Positions 51,957 to 63,726 of a stretch of DNA of 64,000 bases are shown piece after piece. The translations under genes were made by a program, and so were the position numbers. This stretch comes from Jannaschia formosa (GTDB lineage: Bacteria > Pseudomonadota > Alphaproteobacteria > Rhodobacterales > Rhodobacteraceae). A model generated the notes under the pieces. It worked only from the letters and a program-made list of their open reading frames with translations, was not told where the DNA came from and ran no database searches. The stretch covers positions 62,001-126,000 of the forward strand of contig NZ_QPLJ01000004.1 in the NCBI RefSeq assembly GCF_003340555.1. Direction: 5' to 3'. The stretch's first letter is position 1. Every line of letters begins with the position of its first letter.

Positions 51957-52134
51957 CCGGCTGACATCCTCCGGGGCCGGGGTTTCTCTCCGTTGACCGG
52001 CTCCGGAGGCGCGGCGCATTCTCATCCCCCAGCCTGCGCCGCGCGCCGGCGCCTCCCGCCCGGCCAAGGCCCGGCGGGAGGCGCTTCGCGTTTGGAGGCT
52101 TGGCCTCGGACGATGACACGGCTAGCCCGTGCCC

Positions 52135-53529
52135 ATGGATTTCAATCTCGCCAGCTACGTCCTCGGACCCGGCCGCGCCCGGCCGGACCATCCCGCCCTG
52201 ATCGTGCCGGGGCGGGCGCACCTGACACATGCCGACCTGCTCGAAGCCGTCGAACGACGCGCGGGCGGCTTCCAGGCCCGTGGCCTGCCGCCCGGCGCCC
52301 GCGTCCTGCTGCGGCTCGGCAACGAGCCGGACTTTCCGATCACCTTCCTCGCCGCCTGCGCCGCCGGGCTGGTCCCTGTCCCGACCTCGGCGCAGCTCAC
52401 CGCCTCCGAGATCGGCGCCATGGCCGACCGCGTCGACCCGGCGCTGGTCGTGTCCGGCCCCGACATTGCCTTGCCAGCGGGGCGGCCCGCCGTTGCCGCG
52501 GCGGAGCTCGACGCCGACCCGCTGCCCTTCGACGACTGGGTTCAGGACGCGCCCGACCGGCTGGGCTACATCGTCTTCACCTCCGGCTCGGGCGGCATTC
52601 CCAAGGCCGTGGCCCACGCCCATCGCGCCGTCAGCGCACGGGCGTCGATGCGCGAGGGCTGGTATGGCCTGCGCGCCGACGACCGGATGATGCATGCGGG
52701 CGCCTTCAACTGGACCTACACGCTGGGCACCGGCCTGCTCGACCCCTGGTCCGTCGGCGCGACCGCCATCGTCCCCGCCCCCGGGACCGAGGCCGGCGCG
52801 CTGCCCGCCTTGATCGCCGCCGAGGGCGCCACGATCTTCGCCGCAGCCCCCGGTATCTACCGCCGGATGCTGCGCAACGACTGGCCCGCCACGCCCACCC
52901 TGCGCCACGGCCTGTCGGCCGGGGAACGGCTGCCCCCCGCGCTCCGCACCCAATGGCAGCAGGCGACAGGGCTCGACCTGCACGAGGCGCTGGGAATGAC
53001 GGAATGCTCGACCTTCGTCAGCGGCGCGCCCGGCCGCCCCGCGCCCGAGGGCGCCAGCGGCTATGTCCAGCCCGGCCGGTCCGCGCGGGTCGAGGGCGAC
53101 CGGCTCGTCGTTGGCGCCGACGACCCGGGCCTGATGCTGGGCTACTGGCAGGACGGCGCCCCGGTCCCCGTCGGGCCCGAGGGCTTCGACACCGGCGACC
53201 GCGTCTCGCAGCGCCCCGACGGCGCCATCGTCCACGAGGGGCGGCGCGACGACCTGCTCAACCCCGGCGGCCACCGCGTCTCTCCGCAGGAGGTGGAGGC
53301 GGCGCTGGCCGACCTTCCCGTCGAGGAGATCGCGGTCGGCTGCGTCACGCTGGAGGGCGGCGCGACCGTGCTCGCCGCCTACTATGTCGGCGCCCCGCTC
53401 GACGAGGACGCGGCCAATGCCCATGCCGCCGCCCGCCTCGCGCGCTACAAGCAGCCGCGCCTCTGGCTGCGCCGCGCGCGGCTTCCGCGCAACGCCAACG
53501 GAAAGCTGATCCGCGACCGGCTGACCTGA
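52135..53529 (+). CDS. AMP-dependent acyl/aryl-CoA synthetase family protein
   Basis: 464 residues, adenylate-forming enzyme. The P-loop is FTSGSGGIPKAV, with EALGMTECSTFVSG, the hinge region DRVSQRPDGAIVHEGRRDDLLN and the catalytic Lys in NANGKLIRD. It is shorter than most acyl-CoA synthetases and closer to bile-acid or benzoate-type ligases; the substrate is unknown. The ATG at 52135 lacks a good Shine-Dalgarno; a GTG two codons earlier (52129) is an alternative. It is followed at 84 bases by a DsbA-family gene on the same strand. Confidence 0.85.
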   Translation: MDFNLASYVLGPGRARPDHPALIVPGRAHLTHADLLEAVERRAGGFQARGLPPGARVLLRLGNEPDFPITFLAACAAGLVPVPTSAQLTASEIGAMADRVDPALVVSGPDIALPAGRPAVAAAELDADPLPFDDWVQDAPDRLGYIVFTSGSGGIPKAVAHAHRAVSARASMREGWYGLRADDRMMHAGAFNWTYTLGTGLLDPWSVGATAIVPAPGTEAGALPALIAAEGATIFAAAPGIYRRMLRNDWPATPTLRHGLSAGERLPPALRTQWQQATGLDLHEALGMTECSTFVSGAPGRPAPEGASGYVQPGRSARVEGDRLVVGADDPGLMLGYWQDGAPVPVGPEGFDTGDRVSQRPDGAIVHEGRRDDLLNPGGHRVSPQEVEAALADLPVEEIAVGCVTLEGGATVLAAYYVGAPLDEDAANAHAAARLARYKQPRLWLRRARLPRNANGKLIRDRLT

Positions 53530-53613
53530 CATCTCCGCAGGGTCGGTCCTGCGGGGATGCACCTTTCGCCCCCCCGGCCCGGGGACTAGGGAAGGCGCAA
53601 AAGGAGCCGACCC

Positions 53614-54264
53614 ATGATCCAGCTCGACATCCTCTCCGATCCGATCTGCCCCTGGTGTCATATCGGCCGCGCCAACCTGTTCCGCGCGCTGGAATCCCGG
53701 CCCGAGCATCCCTTCGCGCTGCAATGGCACCCGTTCCAGCTCAACCCCGACATGCCCGAGGGCGGCATGGACCGGACCGAGTATCTGGAGGCGAAGTTCG
53801 GCGGCCCGGAGGGCGCCGCGCGCGCCTATGCGCCGGTGCGCGAGGCCGCCGGGAACGCCGGGCTCGCCATCGAGTTCGACCGCATCCCGCGCGTGCCGAA
53901 CACGCTCGACGCCCATCGCCTGATCCACTGGGCCGGGCTGGAGGGCCGCCAGACCCCCGTCGCGACCGCCCTGTTCGAGGCCTATTTCGAGAAGGGCGAG
54001 GATATCGGCGACGTGCCGACCCTGGTGCGGATCGGCGCGCGCCTCGGCCTCGACGCCGCGATGCTGGAACGGCTCTTCGCCTCTGACGCGGATGCCGACG
54101 ACATCCGCGCCCGCGACGCCCATGCCCGCGCACGCGGGGTGCGTGGCGTGCCGACCTTCGTGATCGCGGGCCAGCACGTGCTGTCGGGCGCCCAGCCGCC
54201 CGAAATCTGGGCCCAGATCGCCGACGAGATCGCCGAGCAGCTCCGAAGCCGGGACGCGGAATGA
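53614..54264 (+). CDS. DsbA-family oxidoreductase, FrnE type
   Basis: 216 residues. The thioredoxin-fold motif CPWC (Cys12, Cys15) is followed by the inserted helical domain and the cis-Pro in GVPTFVI. No signal peptide, so it is cytoplasmic like FrnE, a dithiol oxidoreductase or 2-hydroxychromene-2-carboxylate isomerase relative. GGAG precedes the ATG. The stop overlaps the exporter start (ATGA, 54261-54264). Confidence 0.9.
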   Translation: MIQLDILSDPICPWCHIGRANLFRALESRPEHPFALQWHPFQLNPDMPEGGMDRTEYLEAKFGGPEGAARAYAPVREAAGNAGLAIEFDRIPRVPNTLDAHRLIHWAGLEGRQTPVATALFEAYFEKGEDIGDVPTLVRIGARLGLDAAMLERLFASDADADDIRARDAHARARGVRGVPTFVIAGQHVLSGAQPPEIWAQIADEIAEQLRSRDAE

Positions 54265-55475
54265 GCCCGCCGACCCGCGCCCTGTCGCAGACCGAATTCG
54301 TCGCCCTGTCCGCGATGCTGGTTGCCACCATCGCCTTCTCGATCGACTCGATGCTGCCCGCCCTGCCGGAAATCGGGCGGGACCTGTCGCCTGGCGCGCC
54401 CAACGTGGCGCAGCTCGTCATCGTCAGCTTCGTCTTCGGGATGGGGGCCGGCACGCTCTTCGCGGGGCCACTCTCGGACGCGTTCGGGCGCAAGCGCCTG
54501 ATCGTCGCGGGCGCAATCCTCTACTGCCTCGCGGCGGTGGCGGCGGTCTTCGCGCCCTCGCTCGAGGCGCTGCTGGTCGCGCGCGTCATCCAGGGGATCG
54601 GGGCCAGCGGGCCGCGCGTCGCCGCGCAGGCCATGGTGCGCGACCTCTATTCCGGGCGGGCGCAGGCGCGGGTGTCGTCCTTCATCATGATGACCTTCAC
54701 GCTGGTCCCGGCGATGGCGCCGCTGATCGGCAGCTTCATCATCGCGGGCTTCGGCTGGCGCGGGATCTTCGCCTCCTTCGTGGTCTTCTCGGCGATCTCG
54801 ACCCTGTGGCTGGGCCTCCGCCAGCCCGAGACCCTGCCGCCGGAGCGCCGGCGCCCGCTGGATCTCGGCCGCCTGCGCGCCGCCGCCCGGGAGGTGCTGG
54901 TCCATCCCAACGTGCGCCGCGCGATCCTGGTGCAGACCTGCATCTTCGGCCTGCTCTTCGCGACGATCAGCTCGATCCAGCAGGTCTACGAGGTCTTCTT
55001 CGACCGGGCCGACAGTTTCCCCTACTGGTTCGCTCTTGTCGCGCTGGTCTCGGCGGGGGCGAGCTTCGTCAACGCCCGCGTGGTGGAGCGGCTGGGGATG
55101 ATCTGGCTGATCCGGCGCGCGCTGCTGGCGCATCTGTCGCTGTCGGTGCTGCTGCTGCTCAGCTGGACGCTGGTGCCCGAGACGCTGCGCTTCCCGCTGT
55201 TTCTCGTCTGGCAGGCGGCCAGCTTCTCGCTCGCGGGGCTCAGCATCGGCAACGTTCAGGCCATCGCGATGCAACCGCTGGGGCATATCGCTGGGATGGC
55301 TTCCTCGGTGATTGCGGCGGTCTCCACCGTCGGCGCGGTGGCCATCGCGGCGCCGATCGGGCTCGCCTTCGACGGCACGCCGCTGCCGCTTCTGGTCGGG
55401 ACCGCGCTCTGCGGGCTGGCCGGGCTCTGGCTTGCCCGAAGGCTGGAAGAGGAACCGGCAGCGGTCGCGGCCTGA
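54261..55475 (+). CDS. Bcr/CflA family multidrug efflux MFS transporter
   Basis: 404 residues with 12 hydrophobic segments. The N-terminus LVATIAFSIDSMLPALPEI carries the conserved Asp of drug:proton antiporters; GPLSDAFGRKRLIV is the MFS A motif, RVIQGIGAS the B motif. The C half is conserved in the Bcr/CflA branch that exports bicyclomycin, chloramphenicol or dipeptides. Coupled by ATGA overlap to the DsbA-like gene. Confidence 0.9.
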   Translation: MSPPTRALSQTEFVALSAMLVATIAFSIDSMLPALPEIGRDLSPGAPNVAQLVIVSFVFGMGAGTLFAGPLSDAFGRKRLIVAGAILYCLAAVAAVFAPSLEALLVARVIQGIGASGPRVAAQAMVRDLYSGRAQARVSSFIMMTFTLVPAMAPLIGSFIIAGFGWRGIFASFVVFSAISTLWLGLRQPETLPPERRRPLDLGRLRAAAREVLVHPNVRRAILVQTCIFGLLFATISSIQQVYEVFFDRADSFPYWFALVALVSAGASFVNARVVERLGMIWLIRRALLAHLSLSVLLLLSWTLVPETLRFPLFLVWQAASFSLAGLSIGNVQAIAMQPLGHIAGMASSVIAAVSTVGAVAIAAPIGLAFDGTPLPLLVGTALCGLAGLWLARRLEEEPAAVAA

Positions 55476-55526
55476 GCGGCCCGCCGGACATCGGCCTTCC
55501 CTCCGGGACAAGGCCGATGCCCTCCT

Positions 55527-55585
55527 CCTTCCTGTGGCCGCAAATACTCCGGGGGTCCGGGGGCTGGCCCCCGGTCCCGCCCCCT
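55527..55585. repeat. Intergenic stem repeat, copy 3
   Basis: 55527-55554 is identical to 13565-13592. The following stem, CCGGGGGC / GCCCCCGG around the same TG loop, replaces GCGAGGGGC / GCCCCTCGC in copy 1, so both strands of the stem changed together. Lies between the convergent exporter and gamma-glutamylcyclotransferase genes. Confidence 0.75.
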
Positions 55586-55635
55586 TCGCCGTCACTGCCG
55601 GACGAGGCGCTGTCGCGCCTGCTGACCCCGGCGCC

Positions 55636-56163
55636 TCACCCCATCCGCCGCGCCCCGACCTCGCGCAGCCTCGCGTCGACCAGCGCCCTCTCCTCCCGGC
55701 TCAGCGCCTGCGCGCGCGGATAGACCGGTGCGGCGCGATCGTCGCGGATTGGCGCATCCCAGCCATGGGTCGTCGCGAAGAAGCGGTCGACGCCCGCCTC
55801 GCCGAAGACCCGCAGGTAGCCCTGCACGACCGTGTCGAGATAGCTCAGCAGGACCGGGTGCGCCCGGCTCGCCGGTTCGTGATGGCCTTCGGGGATGTGG
55901 TAGATGGACGGCCCCTCGGGCAGGACGATGCGAAGATAGGCTGCCTCGCGCAGGTCCAGCGCGCTCCAGTCCGCGTCTGGGACCGAGGCAACGATCCCGT
56001 CGATCTCCGCGTCCTGGTCGGGCACGGCGGTCAGGAAGGCCACCTCCCGCAGCGCCGTGTGTCGCCAGGCCCGCCCCCATCCCTTGACGGTGATCGGGCG
56101 CGCATCCGCGTAGTCATGCGTCGCCAGATTGACCAGCGAGCCATATCCGAAGAACCTCGTCAT
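55636..56163 (-). CDS. Gamma-glutamylcyclotransferase-like protein
   Basis: 175 residues. The family N-terminus FFGYGSLVN is the GGCT substrate loop, followed by GWGRAWRHT and AAYLRIVLPEG. Glu residues in the expected catalytic region are present (EGHHEP). Related to AIG2-like and ChaC families, which open gamma-glutamyl bonds of glutathione or peptides. The start at 56163 is at the usual position; longer frames run into the riboswitch region. Divergent from gcvT. Confidence 0.85.
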   Translation of the reverse strand: MTRFFGYGSLVNLATHDYADARPITVKGWGRAWRHTALREVAFLTAVPDQDAEIDGIVASVPDADWSALDLREAAYLRIVLPEGPSIYHIPEGHHEPASRAHPVLLSYLDTVVQGYLRVFGEAGVDRFFATTHGWDAPIRDDRAAPVYPRAQALSREERALVDARLREVGARRMG

Positions 56164-56218
56164 GCCCCCCGAAGAACCCCCTTGCGCGACCGGGGTCAAG
56201 TTTCGTATCGGAAACCCG

Positions 56219-56376
56219 CGCGACACGGGAGACGCTGCCGAAAGGCAGGGCCGAAGGAGCAACCGCCCCGGTAAACTCTCAGGCACAACGGACCGGTCGC
56301 GTTGAACACTCTGGAGAGACCCTCGAAAGGGGGCGCCGAAGGGATAGCGATCTCAGGCGACAAGGACAGAGGGGGC
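56219..56376 (+). promoter_or_regulatory. Tandem glycine riboswitch upstream of gcvT
   Basis: The two-aptamer glycine riboswitch is clear: GGGAGAC, then GCCGAAGGAGCAA and AAACTCTCAGGCACAA with GGACCG for aptamer 1, then CTCTGGAGAGACC, CGCCGAAGGGAT, ATCTCAGGCGACAAGGACAGAG for aptamer 2. The intervening linker joins them cooperatively. In the family, glycine binding turns on gcvTHP; here the gcvT start is 37 bases after aptamer 2, within a short expression platform that includes the AGGAG Shine-Dalgarno. Confidence 0.95.
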
Positions 56377-56412
56377 ATCGACCGGCGGCGCGCGGCCGTC
56401 CCAGGAGATGCC

Positions 56413-57525
56413 ATGACCGACGACGCGATAAAGCTGCCCCTCGACGCCCTTCACCGGGAGCTCGGCGGCAAGATGGTGCCCTTCGCGGGCCATTCGATGC
56501 CCGTGCAATACCCGATGGGGGTGATGGCGGAGCATCTGCACACCCGCGAGAAGGCCGGGCTCTTCGACGTGTCCCACATGGGCCAGATGGTGATCCGCGG
56601 CGAGGGCCGGGCCGAGGCGCTGGAACGCCTGCTGCCCATCGACGTGCAGGGCCTGAAGGAAGGGCGCCAGCGCTACGGCCTGCTGATGCTGGCCGGCGGG
56701 GGCGTGGCCGACGACCTGATGGTGGCGAATCGCGGCGACCACCTGCTGATGGTGGTGAACGGCGCGATGAAATGCCTCGACCTGGAGATCGTGCAGGCGG
56801 GCATGCCGGACCATGACGTCACCCTGCTGGAGGACCGCGCCCTGCTGGCCCTGCAAGGTCCGTCGGCCGAGGCGGTGCTGTCCGCCCTCGTCCCCGGCGC
56901 TGCCGCAATGCGCTTCATGGACGTGGCGACGCTTGACTGGGACGGCACGGAACTCTGGGTCAGCCGCTCCGGCTATACCGGCGAGGACGGCTACGAGATC
57001 AGCGTACCGCTTTCCCGGGCCGAGGCCTTCGCCCGCGCGCTTCTGGCGCATGACGATGTCGCCCCCATCGGCCTCGGCGCGCGCGACTCGCTCCGGCTGG
57101 AGGCGGGGATGCCGCTCTACGGGCAGGACCTGACCGCCGAGACCTCTCCGGTCGAGGCCGGCCTCGGCTGGGCGATCCAGAAGGTCCGCCGCACGGGCGG
57201 CGCCCGCGAAGGCGGCTTCCCCGGCGCCGAGACCGTGTTGGCCCAACTCGCCGACGGCCCCGCCCGCAAGCGCGTCGGCCTGCGCCCCGAGGGCCGCGCG
57301 CCGATGCGCCTGGGCGTGACGCTCTACGCGACCGAGGATGCGGCCGATCCGGTCGGGACGGTCACCTCCGGCGGCTTCGGCCCCTCGGTCGGCGCGCCCG
57401 TCGCCATGGGCTACGTTCCCGCCGATTGCACCTCGGGCGCCACGCTCTACGGTGACGTCCGGGGCAGACGGCTGCCCGTGACGGTCACGGACCTTCCCTT
57501 CCATACGCCGCGATACAAGCGGTGA
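56413..57525 (+). CDS. gcvT: Aminomethyltransferase, glycine cleavage T protein
   Basis: 370 residues. GcvT signatures [22 protein letters not shown] and [16 protein letters not shown] are present. It moves the methylene group from GcvH-lipoamide to tetrahydrofolate and releases ammonia. AGGAG is at 56403-56407 and the ATG at 56413, after the glycine riboswitch. First gene of gcvT-gcvH-gcvP. Confidence 0.97.
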   Translation: MTDDAIKLPLDALHRELGGKMVPFAGHSMPVQYPMGVMAEHLHTREKAGLFDVSHMGQMVIRGEGRAEALERLLPIDVQGLKEGRQRYGLLMLAGGGVADDLMVANRGDHLLMVVNGAMKCLDLEIVQAGMPDHDVTLLEDRALLALQGPSAEAVLSALVPGAAAMRFMDVATLDWDGTELWVSRSGYTGEDGYEISVPLSRAEAFARALLAHDDVAPIGLGARDSLRLEAGMPLYGQDLTAETSPVEAGLGWAIQKVRRTGGAREGGFPGAETVLAQLADGPARKRVGLRPEGRAPMRLGVTLYATEDAADPVGTVTSGGFGPSVGAPVAMGYVPADCTSGATLYGDVRGRRLPVTVTDLPFHTPRYKR

Positions 57526-57545
57526 TCCCTTCAGGAGGACACGCC

Positions 57546-57902
57546 ATGAAATTCACCGAAGAGCACGAATGGCTCGACCCCGCCGACGGGGTCATCACCG
57601 TCGGCATCACCGAGCACGCCGCGACGCAGCTCGGCGACATCGTCTTCATCGAACTGCCCGAGGTCGGCCGCGAGGTCACCAAGGGCGAAGAGATCGTCGT
57701 GATCGAAAGCGTCAAGGCCGCCTCCGACATCACCGCGCCGCTCGACGGCGAGATCACCGAGGTCAACGAGGCGCTGGCCGAGAACCCCGGCCTCGTCAAC
57801 GAGGACGCCGAGGCCGCCTGGTTCTTCCGCATGACGACCACCACCCCCGAGGAGATGGACGACATGATGGACGAGGACGCCTACAAGGAATTCATCGAAT
57901 AG
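57546..57902 (+). CDS. gcvH: Glycine cleavage H protein
   Basis: 118 residues, lipoyl-carrying protein. The lipoylated Lys57 is in [12 protein letters not shown] and [14 protein letters not shown] are typical. It shuttles the aminomethyl group from GcvP to GcvT. AGGAGG precedes the ATG. 20 bases after gcvT. Confidence 0.98.
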   Translation: MKFTEEHEWLDPADGVITVGITEHAATQLGDIVFIELPEVGREVTKGEEIVVIESVKAASDITAPLDGEITEVNEALAENPGLVNEDAEAAWFFRMTTTTPEEMDDMMDEDAYKEFIE

Positions 57903-57911
57903 TTTCCGTAG

Positions 57912-57967
57912 GGTGGGCATCCCCATGCCCACCGCGCCCCGCAGAGGTGGGCATGGTGATGCCCACC
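57912..57967. repeat. GGTGGGCAT-type palindromic repeat, two tandem copies
   Basis: GGTGGGCAT-CCCC-ATGCCCACC (57912-57933) and GGTGGGCAT-GGTG-ATGCCCACC (57946-57967). Both are perfect 9-bp palindromes with different loops. They lie between gcvH and gcvP, inside the operon, so they form hairpins in the gcv mRNA. Confidence 0.8.
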
Positions 57968-57994
57968 CGACAGCCTCCAGACCGGACCCGCCCC

Positions 57995-60823
<2,829 letters not shown>

Positions 60824-60829
60824 CCGCCC

Positions 60830-60851
60830 GCGGCGCCCGCCCGGGCGCCGC
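60830..60851 (+). terminator. GC-rich hairpin just after gcvP
   Basis: GCGGCGCCC, GCCC, GGGCGCCGC: perfect 9-bp stem beginning 7 bases past the gcvP stop. There is no T-run, so it may act as an end-stabilising structure or Rho-assisted terminator. Confidence 0.5.
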
Positions 60852-60986
60852 GCGCGACGGACCATCCGAGGAACAAGCAGACTACCGAACCGTAGGGTCG
60901 GCGGCCTCCCAGCGCCCGCGCTCTAGGGGGATCAACCGTCCGACGGAGGACCGCATTCCATGCGGCGCGCCGCGACCGATGCAATG

Positions 60987-61598
60987 TCAGTCGGGACGTT
61001 GAGGGTCGGCCTCCTTGCGGATCTGCTGGCTCTTCGCCTTGGCGGTATTGAGTTGCGGGAAGGGCTTCTCCGGAACCGGAACACCCAGGAAGTTGCACAA
61101 GGGGTCCCATGCGTCTCCTTCCGGAATATTGAGGCGCAACAGATCGTCCGGGCGGTCCTTGAAATGGGTCTCGACTGTCTCCATGACCTCGTCGTAGTAC
61201 GCACCCCACTCGTTGGGCGCGATGATGACCCGGGAGCCGTCGTAGTCCGGACGTTCGATCTTGCGCAGCTCGTGTTTGATGCGGCTCTGGATCCAGGCAT
61301 CTTTCTCCCGGTAGGTCAGGATGAACTTGCTTCCCGGATATTGCTCGTCCAGCACCCGGATGTAGTGGCCACCCGAGAAGTCGAGAAACGCGCGATAGGT
61401 CTCGTCAATGCCCGCGAAAGCTCGTCTCCCATTCTTCAGGTTGTTCTTGAGGAGATGAACAAGCCGCGTCTGCCTCGCGTCCTGATCTTCGAGCTGCACC
61501 TTGAAATGGACCGAGGGGATACCGAGGATCTTGAATGCCCGGGAAAGGGATGACGTGCCGGCCTTGTTCATGCCGATGTTAAAGATGTAGTCTGACAT
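60987..61598 (-). CDS. Sulfotransferase family protein
   Basis: 203 residues. The PAPS 5'-phosphosulfate loop is in FNIGMNKAGTSSL, and the later ILTYREKDAWIQSRIKHE carries the 3'-phosphate-binding Arg/Ser region. The substrate cannot be told; family members sulfate cell-surface glycans or lipids. The start at 61598 follows CAGGACA. GC content is visibly lower than its neighbours, which suggests later acquisition. No sugar-related neighbours are in view. Confidence 0.82.
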   Translation of the reverse strand: MSDYIFNIGMNKAGTSSLSRAFKILGIPSVHFKVQLEDQDARQTRLVHLLKNNLKNGRRAFAGIDETYRAFLDFSGGHYIRVLDEQYPGSKFILTYREKDAWIQSRIKHELRKIERPDYDGSRVIIAPNEWGAYYDEVMETVETHFKDRPDDLLRLNIPEGDAWDPLCNFLGVPVPEKPFPQLNTAKAKSQQIRKEADPQRPD

Positions 61599-61921
61599 TG
61601 TCCTGATGTCCCATGATCGAAGTCTGGCCAAGAACGCTTTCCTGACACCTGATGTCCAGCAAGTGGGCTGCCGGTGATCTGCTGCGCTCCGGCTCGTTGC
61701 GCGCCTTCACCCCTAATGGATTCCAGCCCGCCGTAAACCGGCAAGGCGCTGTCCCTTCGCCGCCGTCAGAAATCTCGCTCACCGTCATCTAGATCCGCCG
61801 GTGGCAAATGATGGTGACGATCTTGTCCATCGGGGAGGAGACCCAGCCGGCGCGCCTCTTGTGCGAGCGACTGCGCCCCCGGCGCAACCTGCGCGTGAGA
61901 CCGGTTCTCGGCTGCAGGCCC
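61599..61921. other. Gap of 323 bp, no gene recognised
   Basis: Of mixed composition, with a lower-GC half next to the sulfotransferase start where its promoter should lie (TGACACCTGATGTCC is a short inverted repeat). The rest, next to the DUF2254 stop, is GC-rich with short frames only and no recognisable RNA gene. Confidence 0.45.
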
Positions 61922-63175
61922 CTACCCCTCGCGCGCGCCCGGCGCCGCGGCGCGGACGCGGCGGCGGTCCTCGGCCAGGGTCAGGGCGGCATCCGACCGT
62001 TCCAGGCAGCGCGTCGAGAGCCGGTGCGCGCTGCGCGACACCTCCTCGGAGCCATGGCGCGACAGCACCGCCAGCGCGTCCTGCACCGCGATCTGCACCT
62101 CGACCAGATGCGCCCCGTCCCGGGCGATCGGGTCCAGCGCCTCGCGCAGCAGGACCTCGGCCCGCAGCGGCGGCACGTAAAGCCTCGGAAAGCGCGGCTC
62201 CGCCCCCGGGGGCCCGTCCTGCCACAGCGACAGGATCTTCACCTGCCGCGTGACGATGTCCATCGCCGTACGCGGGTCGTTCAGCCCGGGTGACAGCGCG
62301 CGCTGCGCGATTTCGGCCATGACCTCGATCCCGAAGCCGGGGTCCTGGTCGAAACTCCGCCGGTCCTGCACCAGCACTGCCGCCGCCAGTGCGTCCTGCT
62401 GCTCCACCGACAATCGCGCCACGTCCACATCCATCAGCGCCGTCCCCGGCGTCACCATCACCCCCGGCACGCCATAAAGATGGACCGTCCCGCCGATCTC
62501 CTCGGCCAGGGCCGACAGCCGCTCCACGTCGACATGGGCGACCCAGCCGAAGCGCTGGGCGACGATGGGGATTGCGTCCCCGGGCACGACCTTCAGGGCC
62601 GGGCGGCCGCCCAGCCAGGGCAGATCCATCCGCTCGCGCATGGCGGCGATGACGGTTTCCTCGACCCGGTCCGTCGTCTGCTCGATCGAGCCCAGGTCGC
62701 TCAGCTGCTGCACCCAGCGGACCAGCGCCAGGATGACCAGCCCGATGACGAGGATCGTCATCCCGTAGAGCACCGCGAAGTCGCGCCCGTCGAACAGCCC
62801 CGCATTGACGATGATCACCGCCACCAGCGAGAAGACGAAGGCCCCGATGAAGGTGGCCAGCACCGACTGCGTCCGCGCATCGTTGCGCAGCAGGCGGTGG
62901 GCCCGCGGCGTGACCTGGCTGGCGGCGTAGTGATGGGCCGAGACCATCACCGACAGCGAGAAGGTCGCGACGGCGAGCATCGAGCCCGACAGCACCGAGA
63001 TGATGTCCGACACCGCAACCTCGTCGATCCGGTCGCGCATCTCGTCGGGCAGCAGCGGCGAGAGCAGCGGCGCGGTCGCGGCGGCCACGAAGGCCAGCGC
63101 CGAGATCAGCGCGATCCGCACCCAGATCAGGCGGGCAAGGGCGCGCAGCTTGAAGAGGCCGACGGATTGCAACAT
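61922..63175 (-). CDS. DUF2254 membrane protein
   Basis: 417 residues. About four N-terminal transmembrane helices (to residue 150) are followed by a soluble region. Family segments AVATFSLSVMVSAHHYAASQVTPR, DDGRDFAVLYG-like and LNDPRTAMDIVTRQV match DUF2254. Its function is not known. The start at 63175 follows the usual short basic N-terminus (MLQSVGLFKLRALARLIW). It ends at a region of sequence fragments. Confidence 0.85.
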   Translation of the reverse strand: MLQSVGLFKLRALARLIWVRIALISALAFVAAATAPLLSPLLPDEMRDRIDEVAVSDIISVLSGSMLAVATFSLSVMVSAHHYAASQVTPRAHRLLRNDARTQSVLATFIGAFVFSLVAVIIVNAGLFDGRDFAVLYGMTILVIGLVILALVRWVQQLSDLGSIEQTTDRVEETVIAAMRERMDLPWLGGRPALKVVPGDAIPIVAQRFGWVAHVDVERLSALAEEIGGTVHLYGVPGVMVTPGTALMDVDVARLSVEQQDALAAAVLVQDRRSFDQDPGFGIEVMAEIAQRALSPGLNDPRTAMDIVTRQVKILSLWQDGPPGAEPRFPRLYVPPLRAEVLLREALDPIARDGAHLVEVQIAVQDALAVLSRHGSEEVSRSAHRLSTRCLERSDAALTLAEDRRRVRAAAPGAREG

Positions 63176-63265
63176 GGGGCGGAGCTAGCACGCGGGCCGG
63201 GGCAGGGGAGTCCCGCCCGAGACTTGGCTTGCCGCCCGCCCCGCGCCCGGGGCACCGTCGGCGCC

Positions 63266-63490
63266 ATGTCCCTGTGCTGACCCGAGAGCCGCGCCCGCGC
63301 CGCAGACTTCGCCCGCGACCGGGCGAATGCCCCTTACGAGACGGGCGAGACCCGGTCCTTCTACAACGCCTTCTTCCGCATCTTCGTCGTGAAGCGGCGG
63401 CGCGTCGCCATCTACGAGCACGCGGTCCACAAGCTTTCGGGCCAGACCGGCTTCATCGGCCGTTCTGGCCCGGCGAGATCATCGTCGAGG
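63266..63490 (+). pseudogene. N-terminal remnant of an MmeI-like restriction-methyltransferase
   Basis: From ATG 63266 the frame reads MSLC then stop (TGA at 63278), but the same frame goes on as ADFARDRANAPYETGETRSF, YNAFFRIF, KRRRVAIYEHAVHKLSGQ and TGFIG. This matches the N-terminus of type IIL (MmeI-like) enzymes, where GETQSFYNDFF and RRRVASYE are conserved. After TGFI a one-base shift moves to FWPGEIIVE, where the family has LFWPGVLLVEQKS. The copy then ends at 63490 at an IS end. Premature stop, frameshift and truncation make it dead. Assignment is from remembered family motifs. Confidence 0.7.
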
Positions 63491-63725
63491 GGCGCTGTTG
63501 CATGAAGCGGTTGAAGGTCAGACCGCCCCTTTTCCTGCCTGACGTTAGCCGACGGGCTGCGTGACGGGAATGGCGAACTCGGTGAAGCGGTTGAGGATGG
63601 CGATGCGGAGTTGGAACTCGGCGGTCTGGCGGTCGAGGGTGAGGCATCGAGCCGACATCGGTCCGAGGCCGATGCCGAACGGACATTTGCTTCTGCCCGA
63701 ACAGCTTCATGCAGTTCATCTTGGC
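63488..63725 (-). mobile_element. Remnant of an insertion sequence with transposase C-terminus
   Basis: The left boundary GGCGCTGTTGCATGAA resembles the terminal inverted repeats (GGCNCTGTTGCA) of IS5/IS6-like elements. On the minus strand a frame ending at 63545 reads ARCLTLDRQTAEFQLRIAIL then NRFTEF, the C-terminal end of an IS5-like transposase; the preceding NCMKLFGQ is in another frame, so at least one frameshift is present. Most of the transposase and the other end are missing. Family assignment is by motif only. Confidence 0.6.
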
Positions 63726-63726
63726 C

